Source: Sthenelais limicola (taxonomy: Eukaryota; Annelida; Polychaeta; Phyllodocida; Sigalionidae). From it: a stretch of DNA of 64,000 nucleotides. Under the pieces are notes generated by a model, which was not told the origin of the DNA, made no database searches, and worked only from the letters and a program-made list of their open reading frames with translations. The position numbers were made by a program, and so were the translations under genes. This document shows, one piece after another, positions 21,201 through 31,839 of the stretch (its first letter is position 1; each line of letters starts with the position of its first letter). Location: the NCBI GenBank assembly GCA_942159475.1, contig OW804102.1:33796873-33860872 (forward strand). The letters run 5' to 3'.

Positions 21201-24200
21201 TATAAGATAACATTAATTAATATAATATTAATTGTGTCTACGATGCTAACCACTGTTGGTTCGGAACTACATATAACTACAAGATTAAATGGGACAACAG
21301 TGTCCAAATATCATGCCAACGTTGTTCAGGAGTTTAAATAACGTCATCGGTTGGCTAGCAACACGAGCATTGTTCACATCCTCAGACCACAAAAAATGTG
21401 AAATCACCCCTGGGGTCCTATAATAAATTAACCCATATGAAGGTCTTATGAAACACCGAAACATTTGTTCTGTTATCAAAACTCTTACAGAAACCTTATA
21501 TTCACAAATTGTTTCTTATTCTGGCGGTAATATTCCCTCTTATATATAGCCTTGATTTGTTTCAATTCCTAATGCTAGAACCCATCGGATGGTGGCTATC
21601 ATGTTGTTGACCATCAAGCCAATACCACGCACCAGGTGGAGGTAGGACCAGTAGAGGGTGATGGTAAGTGACAATTTCCCTTCTTTATTATATCTTCTTT
21701 ATATCCCACACAATCCCATGAGTGTTACTCTCAACCTGGCAATGTTCAAGTTAAATAACAAAAAGCTGAATCTTACATGTATGTGCCGTCCCACATACAT
21801 CTAGTTTTACCTCAAGGCACTGGAGCACTATATAGTATCAGAGTTTTCCATTGTCAATTCGAGGTTTGGCTGACTGTAAGATCAAAACGGTAGTTAAATT
21901 CTTCAATCTGCGAAAGGGAATTTCTGGCAGCTTATAAATGTAACACTCATCTGAGAAAAGATGTGTAAGACAAAGCAGATTCGCAAAGGTTTCCTAGAAA
22001 ACCGTATGTAAGGGCCTTGGCAAGGATGTACAGCATGTCAGCTGCATTCAGCTGACATGCTGTCAGTGTTGGTGTCTTGAAGATATTACATGCTTCTGTC
22101 AGCATTCCTGCCCATGGTGTGCATTGCTGATAGGAATTACAGTAGGCCTGTAAGGCCTTACGACTAAATTATATGAAGAGAATGAATATTATCTACATCT
22201 ATACCACACTTCAATTTACACATCATTGTGATTATGATTGTATATTCAATAATTTGTCTAATTTGTATTTGTTCTATTTTATTTTGATTTAGCTTTTTTA
22301 TTGAAAATTGAAACATTTCTCACACCATTTCACCTTATAGGAAGTATTAGCAAAAGGTTTGCTAAAAGAGCAACATCGTGGAGGGCAGAGATCCTAGCTG
22401 GTGTGACCAAATATGAATTCCCTAACATCTGGCCTGGCACAATATTAGTCTATGGGGCAAATGCTGAAGTGATAGGTGTAGATGATGAAATAGACACATA
22501 CATGGCTGCAGCTGAGTTGGGTAAAGGGAGAGTCATGGTCTTTCCCCATGAAACCACAACAAAAGCCATCCTGGAAAAGGAACCCACAGTAAACCAGCAA
22601 TTCCTGAAGAACCTCAAGGTGTGGTTGACCAAAGGCAGCTATACTAGTGACGATGAGATATGTGATGTCACAGGGTTAGGTGTTTTAGATAGTATTCCCT
22701 CCAAGTGTAAGGTTTTGTTTGGGTCGGGAAAGATGCAGAGCCTGAAGCATTCTACACCAATCTTGAAACATGGGTGAAGAATGGAGGAGCTCTTGTGACA
22801 GGTTATCATGGTTGGAAATATGTGAAGGACAATCCTAATTCTCCACCTTGGGAAATGCCAGTGGCAAAAGTAGTGAATCAGCTTGGTATAGCTTTCTTGG
22901 ATGGATGGCTTAGTCAGGGTAAAGACTACACCATTAATGAGAAACATGACAAAAACTGTGAAAAGGCTAACATGGGCAAGCTTTGTGAATCATGTAGAAC
23001 AGAGTCAATCAATCTTAAGACCTGCAGCAGTTGGTTAGATTGGGTTTTTAAGCTGAATATTTCACCCACAGTCTTAAAAGATCTAGTTCAGATATACACA
23101 GATATGTTAGAAGGTCGTGCTAAGTCAACTCATGTCATACCAACCAAATCTAAACCAGTCACTGGGGAAATTGGCAGATATTGTGCTGACATGATCTGTA
23201 AGATATTGGTGAAAACTGGTCAGTATAATGGTCAATTCAAAGCACCAGGCATCAAAGAATTTCCTGGAGATTTTGACCATACTCCAGAATTGAAAGCTGC
23301 CACATTCACTGCTACCTTTAAAAGTAGTCATACAAAAGCCATTCCCACAGGCTACTTTGTTCCAGCAGGTACAGAGTTGACTGTTACCTGGGCCAGTCCT
23401 CCAAAGGGCAAATGGAAAATACAAGTTGGTTCCTCAAGTGATTGGCTTTATAATGGGCAACGTAGCGAATACAAGAGATGGCCTCAGTTGCAAATTATAG
23501 ACAACTTAAACCAGAGTCCTTTCAAGATAAGGTCACCATTTGGTGGTAACATTTACCTGTGGTCACCTGCCGGAGTGGCTGATACACTTAGTGTAACATT
23601 TAAAAATGTGGTAGAAGCACCATTATTTACTTATGATCAAAGTTCCAAGTGGGAAAGTGAGATCAGGATTAGAAAGGGACCGTGGGCAGACATGCAGGGA
23701 GATAATATAGTCATAACAATGCCAGCCAGCTCTATCAGCAATTTGCCAGATCCAACTGAAACAATGAAACAATGGGATAAAGTGGTTGACACTCAGCATG
23801 GGCTTTTAACGTTTGATCCCTATGATGGTCGTGGACAATGGGTGGTATGTGATCTCCAGATTTCAGCTGGATATATGCATGCTGGTTACCCAATTGGTGC
23901 ACAGCTTGATATTGCTGATCCAAACAAGAAGGCTGAGGTAAGTGCTTGATTTTATATTTCTAAGAAGCTTAGAATATAGTATTTGCTTAGCCTCCTATAA
24001 CATTTTTGTTGATGAAAATCATCGACCCACACAATGGGTTCACCTCCTCCAAGCAGGTACTAGGGGAAGACCACCATAAGATTAACTAGGCCTGATAAAA
24101 ATGTAAAAACAAATATCAAAACTAACCAATGCCTTGCTCCAGCTCTCCACACATTCTTGTTTTCCAATTCTCTGTTTCTATTCACAGTATGATGCCTACC

Positions 24201-24775
24201 TCTTTAACCTGCCTTTCCTGAGGAAAATCGGTGCATGGGGAATGTACCATGAAGTTGGCCATAATATGCAACATGTTGAATGGACTTTTTCTGGCACTGG
24301 AGAGGTCACCAATAATGTGTTTGTCCTTTATACAATGCATAAACTGAATGGGGTCGTACCTTGGCAAGCTTGGCTGCCAGCATATGCCAAAACATTCTTT
24401 GATGGAGAAGTTACGTTGAAGAGATGGCAAGCTGCACCATTTGCGGCATTGTGCTCTTATGCACAGCTAGCTCGTGACTTCGGATGGGAGCATTATCAGG
24501 TGGTCTTCAAACAATACAAAGAACTTCCCAGCGACCAGAAACCAAAAACTGATGAGCAGAAAATTGATCAATGGATGATAAGATTCTCCAAGCAAATCAA
24601 AAGAAATCTAGTCCCATTCTATGAGTTCTGGAGCTTCCCTGTGAGGGCCAATGTTCTTGAAGCAGTCAAAGGATTCCCAGCGTATTTGCCTTCCGATGAG
24701 ACCACCAATAAATATGCGGTAGAGAGAGCCAAGTCTATCATGACTAAGTATGGAATTACCAAGCTTGGTCCATAA
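18223..24775 (+). CDS. Secreted M60-family metallopeptidase (TCAF/gluzincin type)
   Basis: Five coding exons were reconstructed: 18223-18286, 20489-20526, 21579-21663, 22341-23937 and 24188-24775. All junction phases agree except for one base missing inside exon 4. The product would be about 790 aa. It starts with a signal peptide (VVLLLAAFSSLSLGAG), then a short linker containing KRFAKR, an N-terminal region with VYGANAEVIGV, the all-beta region, and a C-terminal M60 peptidase domain. The zinc motif HEVGH is at about residue 616, and the second metal-ligand Glu lies in GTGEVTNN 14 residues later, matching HExxH-(8,28)-E. TRPM8-channel-associated factors share this fold, but the signal peptide points to secretion. 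M60 enzymes often cut mucin-type glycoproteins; that role is only inferred here. A polyadenylation signal follows at 24853. Confidence 0.88.
18472..19646 (+). mobile_element. Kolobok-like DNA transposon with TTAA duplication and THAP remnant
   Basis: TTAA at 18468-18471 and 19647-19650 flanks the element. Its ends are inverted: AGAAAGAGTTCAGCCTGG on the left and the complement of AGAAACAGTTCAGCCTGG on the right, continuing for about 30 bp. Kolobok transposons use TTAA targets and often encode THAP zinc fingers, and a THAP-like start lies inside at 18793. No transposase domain remains in 1,175 bp, so it is nonautonomous. It lies in the first coding intron of the M60 gene. Confidence 0.8.
18793..18987 (+). 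pseudogene. THAP zinc-finger N-terminal fragment
   Basis: The 64-residue frame begins MPTCAAYDCTNRTGKG, then SFFAFPLND. This fits the start of a THAP domain: C-x4-C, NR, G, then a Phe-Pro segment. The later CH half of the C2CH finger and the AVPTIF-type end are missing, and the frame turns into unrelated sequence. It is best read as a remnant of the transposon that contains it, probably the first exon of a former transposase. Confidence 0.7.
19661..20488. other. Intron sequence without recognisable genes
   Basis: Rest of the intron between M60 exons 1 and 2. I see only AT-rich sequence and a short GCAG-type repeat near 19730. The open frame at 20073-20261 is not supported. Confidence 0.5.
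20489..20526 (+). CDS. M60 gene coding exon 2
   Basis: The acceptor is TTATTTCAG and the donor CAT|GTATGT. It adds DLRLKLRHAVGPH in frame from the split codon of exon 1. It is short, so its assignment rests on phase and splice signals. Confidence 0.55.
21579..21663 (+). CDS. M60 gene coding exon 3
   Basis: The acceptor is CTAATGCTAG and the donor GATG|GTAAGT, with 28 codons plus one base. It reads NPSDGGYHVVDHQANTTH and then QVEVGPVEGD, a polar linker before the folded part. The phase fits exon 4. Confidence 0.6.
22008..22161. mobile_element. 154-bp MITE with internal perfect hairpin
   Basis: The ends GTAAGGGCCTT and AAGGCCTTAC are inverted. Inside, 22030-22044 and 22049-22063 form a perfect 15-bp hairpin (ACAGCATGTCAGCTG) with a four-base loop. 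It lies in the intron before the large M60 exon. Confidence 0.65.
22341..23937 (+). CDS. M60 gene coding exon 4 (large exon, apparent one-base deletion)
   Basis: The acceptor is CACCTTATAG and the donor GAG|GTAAGT. The length is one base short of the phase needed. The frame read from 22341 runs into a stop at 22775-22777, while the next frame carries clear family sequence (DAEPEAFYTNLETWVKNGGA) from about 22730. The switch is best placed in the T-rich stretch 22711-22721, where one extra T would restore both frames. The exon covers the N-terminal region and the all-beta part up to YMHAGYPIGAQLD, just ahead of the zinc site. Confidence 0.85.
24188..24775 (+). CDS. M60 gene coding exon 5: catalytic zinc-binding domain
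   Basis: The acceptor is TATTCACAG. It encodes 195 residues: WGMYHEVGHNMQ with the HExxH zinc site, GEVTNN with the second-ligand Glu, and helices of the M60 core ending in KYGITKLGP. Both zinc ligands and the catalytic Glu are intact, so this part looks functional. Confidence 0.92.
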   Translation, partial: YDAYLFNLPFLRKIGAWGMYHEVGHNMQHVEWTFSGTGEVTNNVFVLYTMHKLNGVVPWQAWLPAYAKTFFDGEVTLKRWQAAPFAALCSYAQLARDFGWEHYQVVFKQYKELPSDQKPKTDEQKIDQWMIRFSKQIKRNLVPFYEFWSFPVRANVLEAVKGFPAYLPSDETTNKYAVERAKSIMTKYGITKLGP

Positions 24776-24852
24776 ACACCTATACTTGGGGGTGAGTCCA
24801 TCAAAGTAAAAAGAACATATTTACAAGCCATAATGTATAATGTAAAAATGAA

Positions 24853-24858
24853 AATAAA
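24853..24858 (+). terminator. AATAAA polyadenylation signal of the M60 gene
   Basis: AATAAA lies 78 bp after the stop codon. A second AATAAA near 25119 could serve a longer 3' UTR, possibly spliced from GGGG|GTGAGT near 24790 to TTTATTTCAG near 24984. Confidence 0.5.
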
Positions 24859-25140
24859 GTAAAATAAGCTGAGACAATAGTTGAGGAAAGTTCAGAAGTT
24901 CTCTGAAGTAACATAATCCAAGAGGCATACTCAATAATGATTTGCATATACACAGTGTTATGTTTAATACCGTTTTATTTCAGGAAATAGATGAGTATGA
25001 ATATGGTTCGAGATGTCCCTGGATGCTGAATACTGTCTTGCAGTTTACCTCATGATAAACATGCAAAGTTTATGTTCTCTGGATAGATGTCCTAATTCAA
25101 ATTCTTAAGAGAAAACAATAAACATAAAAATACAGCATAG

Positions 25141-25555
25141 AATTATTAGTTGCAAGTGCAATGCAGTTGTTGTGTATTCTATCGTTCTTTAAAATTGAAG
25201 TCCATTTAGGGAATCTGAGTTGAATTTTATCAGAGGTGATTGTTACTTGAATATTGAATAAAAATAGGCCATTCTAGCTTCAGATGATACTCACCAGGGA
25301 TCGAGAAATGAGGATTGACGGAATGGCTTTTTTATGGCAGGACATGTCATGTTGCAACGTTTCAATAGTAATACACAAGTTACGATAAGATCCGGTGATT
25401 AGGGAGTTTATTCTTTTCATAAACCATACGTGGTGGTCGGTGATTAAATACCAGTGACTGGCAAGTAATGAAATGGTAGAAGGCAATATGCTAAGGCCCA
25501 CCCTGTCGTACTTCAGATATACCATTATATGCACCTTGTATATATATTACGATAT
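25141..25555. other. Spacer without recognisable genes
   Basis: AT-rich sequence after the M60 gene. No domain-bearing open frame seen. Confidence 0.5.
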
Positions 25556-25795
25556 GTTAAAGAAAAATGAGTCACAAGTCGGAAAATGATATTTTTCAAT
25601 TTTTTTGCGACCAGGAAACATTGCTCAGAATGTGTTCATGTTTGTCTTGCACGCGCTGTTCGTAAGAATACAAAACAGTATTAGATATCTCAATGTTTAC
25701 GATCATTTGAACTCGCATGATCACATCCTTTCAAATATAATGATATCTCTGAATATTTGTTGCTACTTATGAGTCTTTTTTCTTTTTATAAAAAC
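25556..25795. mobile_element. MITE relative with AAAATGAGTCACAAGTCG end
   Basis: Starts AAAAATGAGTCACAAGTCGG and ends near GTTGCTACTTATGAGTCTTT, a degraded inverse. Same family as 11405-11800. Confidence 0.6.
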
Positions 25796-26037
25796 ACATC
25801 CCATATATTCGAGATCAACTACTATGTATGAACAAGGCATTAGTGGTGATTGATTAGCGACACAAGTCCGCCTTTTATTAAACAAGGTAAGAAAAACGAA
25901 AACAAATTTCAAATGCAAGTTCCCATTCACTACTGACGTTATGGCCTGCCAGAGCTCTGCGCGGGTTACAGTTGATTGACCCTCTGCCCATATACTCAAA
26001 CTACCATCTATTTAGAATATATCGCCACTGCACATGA

Positions 26038-26285
26038 ATATATTGGTCAGATTGTCAGAAAATGTACAATTCAACTTCGTCAATCTTCTCAAATAACTAA
26101 AATTTGAGACGAAAATAAAGTTCAAAGTACAGTTCAACCTAACCAAACAGATTGCTAGAATCAATGCAATGCCAAATATTCTTGAATTTACCTAGTATTG
26201 GCCAAATTGCAGCCTAATTTAGCCAAACTTACTGAATGTGTGCAGCTGCCAATTGTACATTTTCTGAAAATCTGACCCATATATA
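26038..26285. mobile_element. 250-bp MITE, GGGTCAGATTTTCAG family (inverted orientation)
   Basis: Runs TATTGGTCAGATTGTCAGAA to TTCTGAAAATCTGACCCATA. Internal landmark CAATCTTCTCAAATAACT is the complement of the one at 9379. Confidence 0.85.
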
Positions 26286-26294
26286 CACTAACAA

Positions 26295-26395
26295 CCACTG
26301 CACATATCTGTACCCCAACTGTGGGGGAGTTGTGGAACCACTGCACATATCTGTACCCCAACTGCAGTGAAGTTGTGCCACAACAAGTATCAAGC
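26295..26395. repeat. 43-bp tandem repeat (two units)
   Basis: CCACTGCACATATCTGTACC then CCAACTG... occurs twice. The same motif recurs, more diverged, three times at 34225-34360. The overlapping frames are not genes. The rest of 26396-28122 shows no gene. Confidence 0.7.
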
Positions 26396-28122
26396 ATTGA
26401 CAATTATATATGTATGCAAAGTTAAAACTGAATATTCGCATACATATTGAAATATAGCATGAGTAGTTTACCTTCAGGCCCCTTTGTTATGAAGCCAAAG
26501 ACACAACCGTTTGGTTCATGGAGGGAGTTGCAGGCTTTGTTTATTTTGGCGACTTTTGTATGATATATATATATCGGCGAGAACACTTCTAAAATGCTTG
26601 TTTTTTCAAGTATTAATGAAAGGCAAGTCTACTTAATACATTGTGATGGAAGCCAATAGAAGCAAGCAATTGTGTCACATGTAATCATCCATAAATAGCA
26701 AACAATTAATTTTATTGTATATAATAAATAGTAATAGAATAATCCAAGGCGCCCTTGCTTTGTTAAAATATAGCATAACAATAATTTATATTGCTAGATT
26801 TGGCTTTAGATACGCCTCCTAATGTTCTAGTCTTCATTCTAGTGGTCAGTAATATGCTTCAGTCTATTCCAGCTGCTCTTACAAGCAATTACGGACATGT
26901 TCCTTCACACACCTGAAGGAGTGTGCTGGCGTTAAACATACATAATGGATCCAAACCACCTCTAATAATTATGCAATACATCATGTCTTTTCTGAAAAAC
27001 AGTTAGAATATGAATATGTTGAAGGGGAACCTTCTAGAGTTGTGGTGGTTACTACCGCTGTGTTGTCAGTTCAGGAATATTAGCAGTGTAATATCAGCAT
27101 TCCTGAGGTTGTTGGAAAACACTGGTTCAGAATCGCTTGTCTACTCTCATTTTGTTCTAGCATGGCAAATATTGATTGGATAAACGCTTATGTTAGGGGG
27201 AATGAATAAATAATGCTGTGAATGAAGTCGCTATGACAAACAGATACAGTTCAATTGGGCCTCTGTTTAGCACTTGAATCTCGCATACTTTAAATGATTT
27301 TCCTCTCCATTTTGCATTCATTTGCATCCATTCATATCTAAATCGTCATCACTAAATCACACATTTTCATAGTTGCATTAAACAACGCATTATTGTCCCC
27401 TTCAATACATTACTTAAGTATCACATTATTGTTATCATTATAACAAATACACTTCAGTTCCTTAAATAACAAATACATAGAGGGTTTTGGACCACGCAGG
27501 GAAGTTCAAGACACCCAGTGAATGTTCACCTCCGAGTATAATTCACTATTTATTCTATGCACCTACATTCAGTGCCCAAAATGTCATGACTAATATTATG
27601 ACTTATTCAAATTACAAACACTCTAAACTTCTAGTGAGGCACTTCATCTGTCACAAAGTTTTTTGTTTGACAACGTCATGCGTGTCACCATGACGACAGT
27701 CATTTGTGTTCTCAGGCACAACTACCGCCAATATTTTCATATAATGTCCATGTTCCTCCACTCTCATAAAACTCGCTAATAAATATCTCGTTGCAAAAAA
27801 GCATGCTGCCTATAGGAGGTGATATTGGATATAATACATCTTCTCCCACTCTCGTAGAACTGAATTAATAATGTTGTGTCGCCCGGAAACATGTATAGAA
27901 AACATGATTTATAAATATAGTCGTCGATCTTCTGATCAATGTGATTCGTCATTTCATTCATCATATTAAACGTGTCCATTCCATAGCTATATCCAGCGTG
28001 TATTGAAGCTTAAATATTGAATACGTGTATAATAAATTATGAACTTATATCACCAATATATTCTTGCCATAAATAACAAACACATACTTATATTGTATAG
28101 CAACTTATACGTTATAGCCTTA

Positions 28123-28339
28123 TAGCGGAACTCCAATAGAGTAAAAACGGCGGCAATCCATTTTTATATTGCCCACTAACACAATGTCATTTCATGTTTG
28201 CAATGAAAACGCAAATCGAGGAGTGTCAGATGTGTTGCCGGATTCTCTAGCAATTGTAGTTTCTGTGTGCAGATTTATTGCAACAAATTAGTGGGCAACA
28301 TTTGTAACCGCCGTTGTTCCCTCTAGTGGAGTTCCGCTA
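28123..28339. mobile_element. 217-bp MITE with TAGCGGAACTCC ends
   Basis: Left TAGCGGAACTCCAATAGAG and right CTCTAGTGGAGTTCCGCTA are inverted (about 19 bp). A TA target duplication is likely. Confidence 0.85.
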
Positions 28340-28571
28340 TTAGATAACCAAAGGTATTGTAAAAGCAATGCTTTATTGCCTTCAAATGCCAAAATATTAC
28401 TGCTTTAAAGGCCAGTATCCACACGCACAAATGGGTACAGATGTTCACATAGACGTCCACATAATGCTCCTATGGTCCAGTAAAAATCAAACTGAGTTTG
28501 ATATTAGCCGAGCATGTGCCACTTACAGTAACCGTTTTACACACAGGTGTCAACACATTAGCAACACATTA

Positions 28572-28976
28572 TCAACCGCACACAGGCTCCTTAGATTGTG
28601 GAGCATCATCCATGGAAACTTGTAACATCTTTTGCTGCTGTTCCCGCTTCTTCTCCTCTCTTCTCTTATCCTTTGTCTTCCTTTTGCGAAAATGCCGCAC
28701 TCGCATCATAGACAGCACTATGAAGAGAGACAGTCCCACTAGGAATCCTGCTAGCAAGCCCGAAATACTGGTAATCAGTCCACTTTCGAAGAGGTAATCT
28801 GCAAACAGAGTGCTCCCTGTAACGATTACTATGAATAATATGATGCCGATCCCTGCTGTCCACCTCTTGTTGGCTTGTGATAGACCTGGATGGGTGGAGG
28901 AGCTGCGGGGGAGATGGGTCAGACTGCAATGCTCTTTGCCCATCTCCAGCATAGGTTGTGTCACTACTGTCACCAT
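28572..28976 (-). CDS. Small two-pass membrane protein, paralog 1 (tail lost)
   Basis: Intronless 134-aa frame with a good start context (A at -3, G at +4). A polar N-terminus (about 1-38) is followed by two hydrophobic segments (about 39-62 and 67-90), the basic stretch RVRHFRKRK (92-100), and a Lys/Arg/Glu-rich helix likely to be a coiled coil. This suggests a membrane hairpin with a cytoplasmic basic tail. It is most like paralog 4 (48986-49429): both have KRWT/KSWT before the first segment and M/VRVRH after the second. The last residues read APQSKEPVCG, then stop. After a small indel the next frame still reads VDNVLL, like the VDALLL of paralog 4, so the family tail was lost by frameshift. 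Architecture resembles TMEM100-type two-pass proteins; true homology is unproven. I do not recognise the family. Confidence 0.75.
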   Translation of the reverse strand: MVTVVTQPMLEMGKEHCSLTHLPRSSSTHPGLSQANKRWTAGIGIILFIVIVTGSTLFADYLFESGLITSISGLLAGFLVGLSLFIVLSMMRVRHFRKRKTKDKRREEKKREQQQKMLQVSMDDAPQSKEPVCG

Positions 28977-28996
28977 ATTCAGTTTCTTGTTCTGTA

Positions 28997-28997
28997 T

Positions 28998-29036
<39 letters not shown>
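28997..29036. repeat. (TTTA)n microsatellite
   Basis: About ten TTTA units lie just upstream of paralog 1, in its likely leader or promoter. Paralog 4 has only a short TTTATTTG here. Confidence 0.9.
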
Positions 29037-29699
29037 TATAATTGTGTTTCTTTGAGAGATGTTGAATTGTAGGGATGATCTGATGTTACAGTCGTATTAT
29101 AGCTGCCCAGTCCACCAAACTAGAAAAGGATCAGCCAACTGTAACTCTTATGAAGCCCTTATCTACAGCAAAGAATGTGAAGAAGTTTAAACAAATATTT
29201 CATATCACATCAACATATGAACACTCAACGTTACATATATCCTGGTGGTCGAGATGACTCTGTATGGATATCAGTGGTTTCCACTTTCTACTATATCAAT
29301 CCTCTCTGATATTATAGTGATTATAATTATGATTATTCCACTGTACTAAAATACTTCCAATCAAGACGCTTCATAGCATAATAATGTCTTATGTTTGGAA
29401 TGTGAGTTTCATTACTCAGCAGCCATGGCTTCTTGTGTCGCCAATAAAGATGCTACACATAGTTAGATGTGAAGTGTCTTTAATTGAGTTGATTCCTTTC
29501 CTTGAACTATGTTGTTGTGCAGGTTTTTTAGGTGGAGAGGGTTGGCGAGGTCCTCCCTACATTGTTCACTGCCCTGTTGATTTGGTTAGAACCGGAAATT
29601 CAATTATGATTCCTTATATATATATATTTAAGTCTATTTCTTCATCTGTTGAAAGAAAATATTATCTTTTTCATAATCTGCTTTGTCTCTGTTGTAATG

Positions 29700-31395
29700 C
29701 TCCTGCCCTTTTATAAGTAGGTTCATGTGATTCTCTTTCTCCCTAGTTCATAGGGAAGATGTCAAGATGTCAAGTTGTCTAGAAAGGCAGTAGTGATATT
29801 CATGTACTCACACACCTGATTTATTAGAATTCAGCCGGTAAGGAATAATGCATTCTTAATCCACGAGTCGCTTACATATCCAATTGGTATGGAAGGAACA
29901 ATGTGTAAACATATCTCTATGTTTTATATTTCCAGTGCTGATTGTGGTACCTTGTATCACATTAACCAAAATATTGTCCTAATGGTTGAAATTCTCCCCT
30001 GGTCGTCTTCTCCCACTTAATCCATTGCCGGCACTAGACACATACATACTGTAATGGTACATCCCTCGGGTAGGAAAAGTCTGTGGCAGTAACACAGGCG
30101 CATAATACCAGGTCATCTTTATGGCAAGTTCAATGAAATTGCTATGGATATGAGAGGTAGAGCAGTTAATTATTGATTGAAAAAGCAGTCATGCGACTAA
30201 ATTTATGTGAGCGACAGCAAGCGCATGCTTTTTATTACCCTCCACCTGTTTTTTTCCCATGATGTGCAGGAGCATGTATTTGAATGTTTTTTTTTAAAAA
30301 AAAAATTACCAGTTCAATGGAATTACAAAAGAACCATTGTCTGTTCTGGTCGATGAAGTGCGAACATTTGTAAACAAAGACTTAGTGGTTCTTCGAAACC
30401 ATTAACTCTGAATTGATGATTTACTTACTAATAGAAAATGGGTCGTGGAACGAGGTTAAAATCGAGCAAAGCTTATTAATGCTCTTTTGAAATTAAGTAA
30501 AAAGGGCCATTAAATTGTTTGCCGGATGAGAATCAGGTCAAAAAGAGAATTTGGAGGCAGTAACTATGATGTGAATGCTGTTACAGACTATACTGGGAAA
30601 GCTATTCACTGGGGCCATGTGTGTAGGTGTGTGAGTGCAGGACCGTTTTGCTGCATAACTGTTGTATAGTTTTCTTTTACTGAACCCGGCTAATAGGTAA
30701 TTAATATTCCCTCAGAAAACCTGGAAGATATTCATTTTAGTGATCAGCATTCTCATTTCATTACGATTAGTTATTATAATGGTCCTTGTAAACGCTTCAT
30801 GTACTTGCATGAGAAACAATTTTCAATGAATATGTGATACTTCATTGTCGATAGTCAGTAATATGGTGGTCTTTTCTTGCATATCAACAACAAAAGTAGA
30901 AGAAGGAAGGTCATATATTCAATATCTATAATGCTTTCATGCAAACTTTGACATAATTAAACAACCATTTTTCTTCATCACGCATCTTGAAATCCTAACA
31001 TATAATGTCTTAGTTATCTTAATTCACGGTATAAAATTAGTGGATACATCAAATGTACAACTAAAATCTAAAAAAAACTTTACCAACAGCTCTCCTTTAA
31101 CTAATTATTGTTTTAATAAGTTTAATTATGTTCAGACAAGTCAGCCCAAGATACCAAATCCATGAAACTAACCCCCCCCCCCCAACATCCCCCCCCCCCC
31201 CCATAGAGATAGTGTATCTGGGACCTCAGTAACTGGGTCAGATTTTCAGAAAATGTACAATTCACCTTCACCTTGCCATTGTACAAGTTGTCCTGCTGTT
31301 CAACCTACCTGAACAAATTTAATCAATATGAAGTGATGATTTATTCAGTAGAGAATGATACAACTCGTGCCGCAGGATAATGGCATAAAGTTGTA
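29700..31395. repeat. Duplicated block A, upstream of paralog 1
   Basis: Segments match block B (49980-51410) in the same order: TTCCAGTGCTGATTGTGGTA with TTCCAGTGTGCACTGTGATA; ATGGTACATCCCTCGG with ATGGTACATCCCTTGG; TTAATTATTGATTGAAAAAG with TTAATTATTGATTGAAGAGA; GATTTATTCAGTAGAGAATG with CATTTATTCAGCGGGAAATG. Part of it (29710-29850) also matches 35360-35510. Poly-C runs lie at 31170-31203. No gene was found inside. Confidence 0.7.
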
Positions 31396-31839
31396 ACACA
31401 TTAATGGATGATTTATTGTATTAAGAGACAGGATGAAGAGAGGCTGACAGAGAAAGAGTGGCAGAGAAGTGAGACCGAACACAATGTGGTGGGGGGGGGG
31501 GGGGAGCTGCAGGGAGGGGAGGGGGCGGGGATAAAGCATGCTAGAGAGTTAACATGTATACATTAAATTTGTATTTACTTGAAGATATACGGACAAAAGA
31601 ATATGCGTCTTCTACTATGCAGGTCTTCCAGGCAGCCCTTCAAAACAGGATTTTAAATGATGCATATTTGATATATTTCAAAAGCTCTTAAAGTCATTGT
31701 GACTGCAATTGTTTCAATGGCGGGACATTAGATAGAGGCGCCACCTGGTAACTCCACACCTAACGAGTACTCACGCCATCTTGTACTCATTCTTCCTTAC
31801 CGTGTCGACACGTACAGACCTGAATTCTATCTCACAGCT
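31396..31839. other. Leader region before the Gag-like relic
   Basis: Holds a poly-G run (31488-31504) and sequence leading into the Gag start. The retroelement's left end could not be fixed. Confidence 0.4.
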
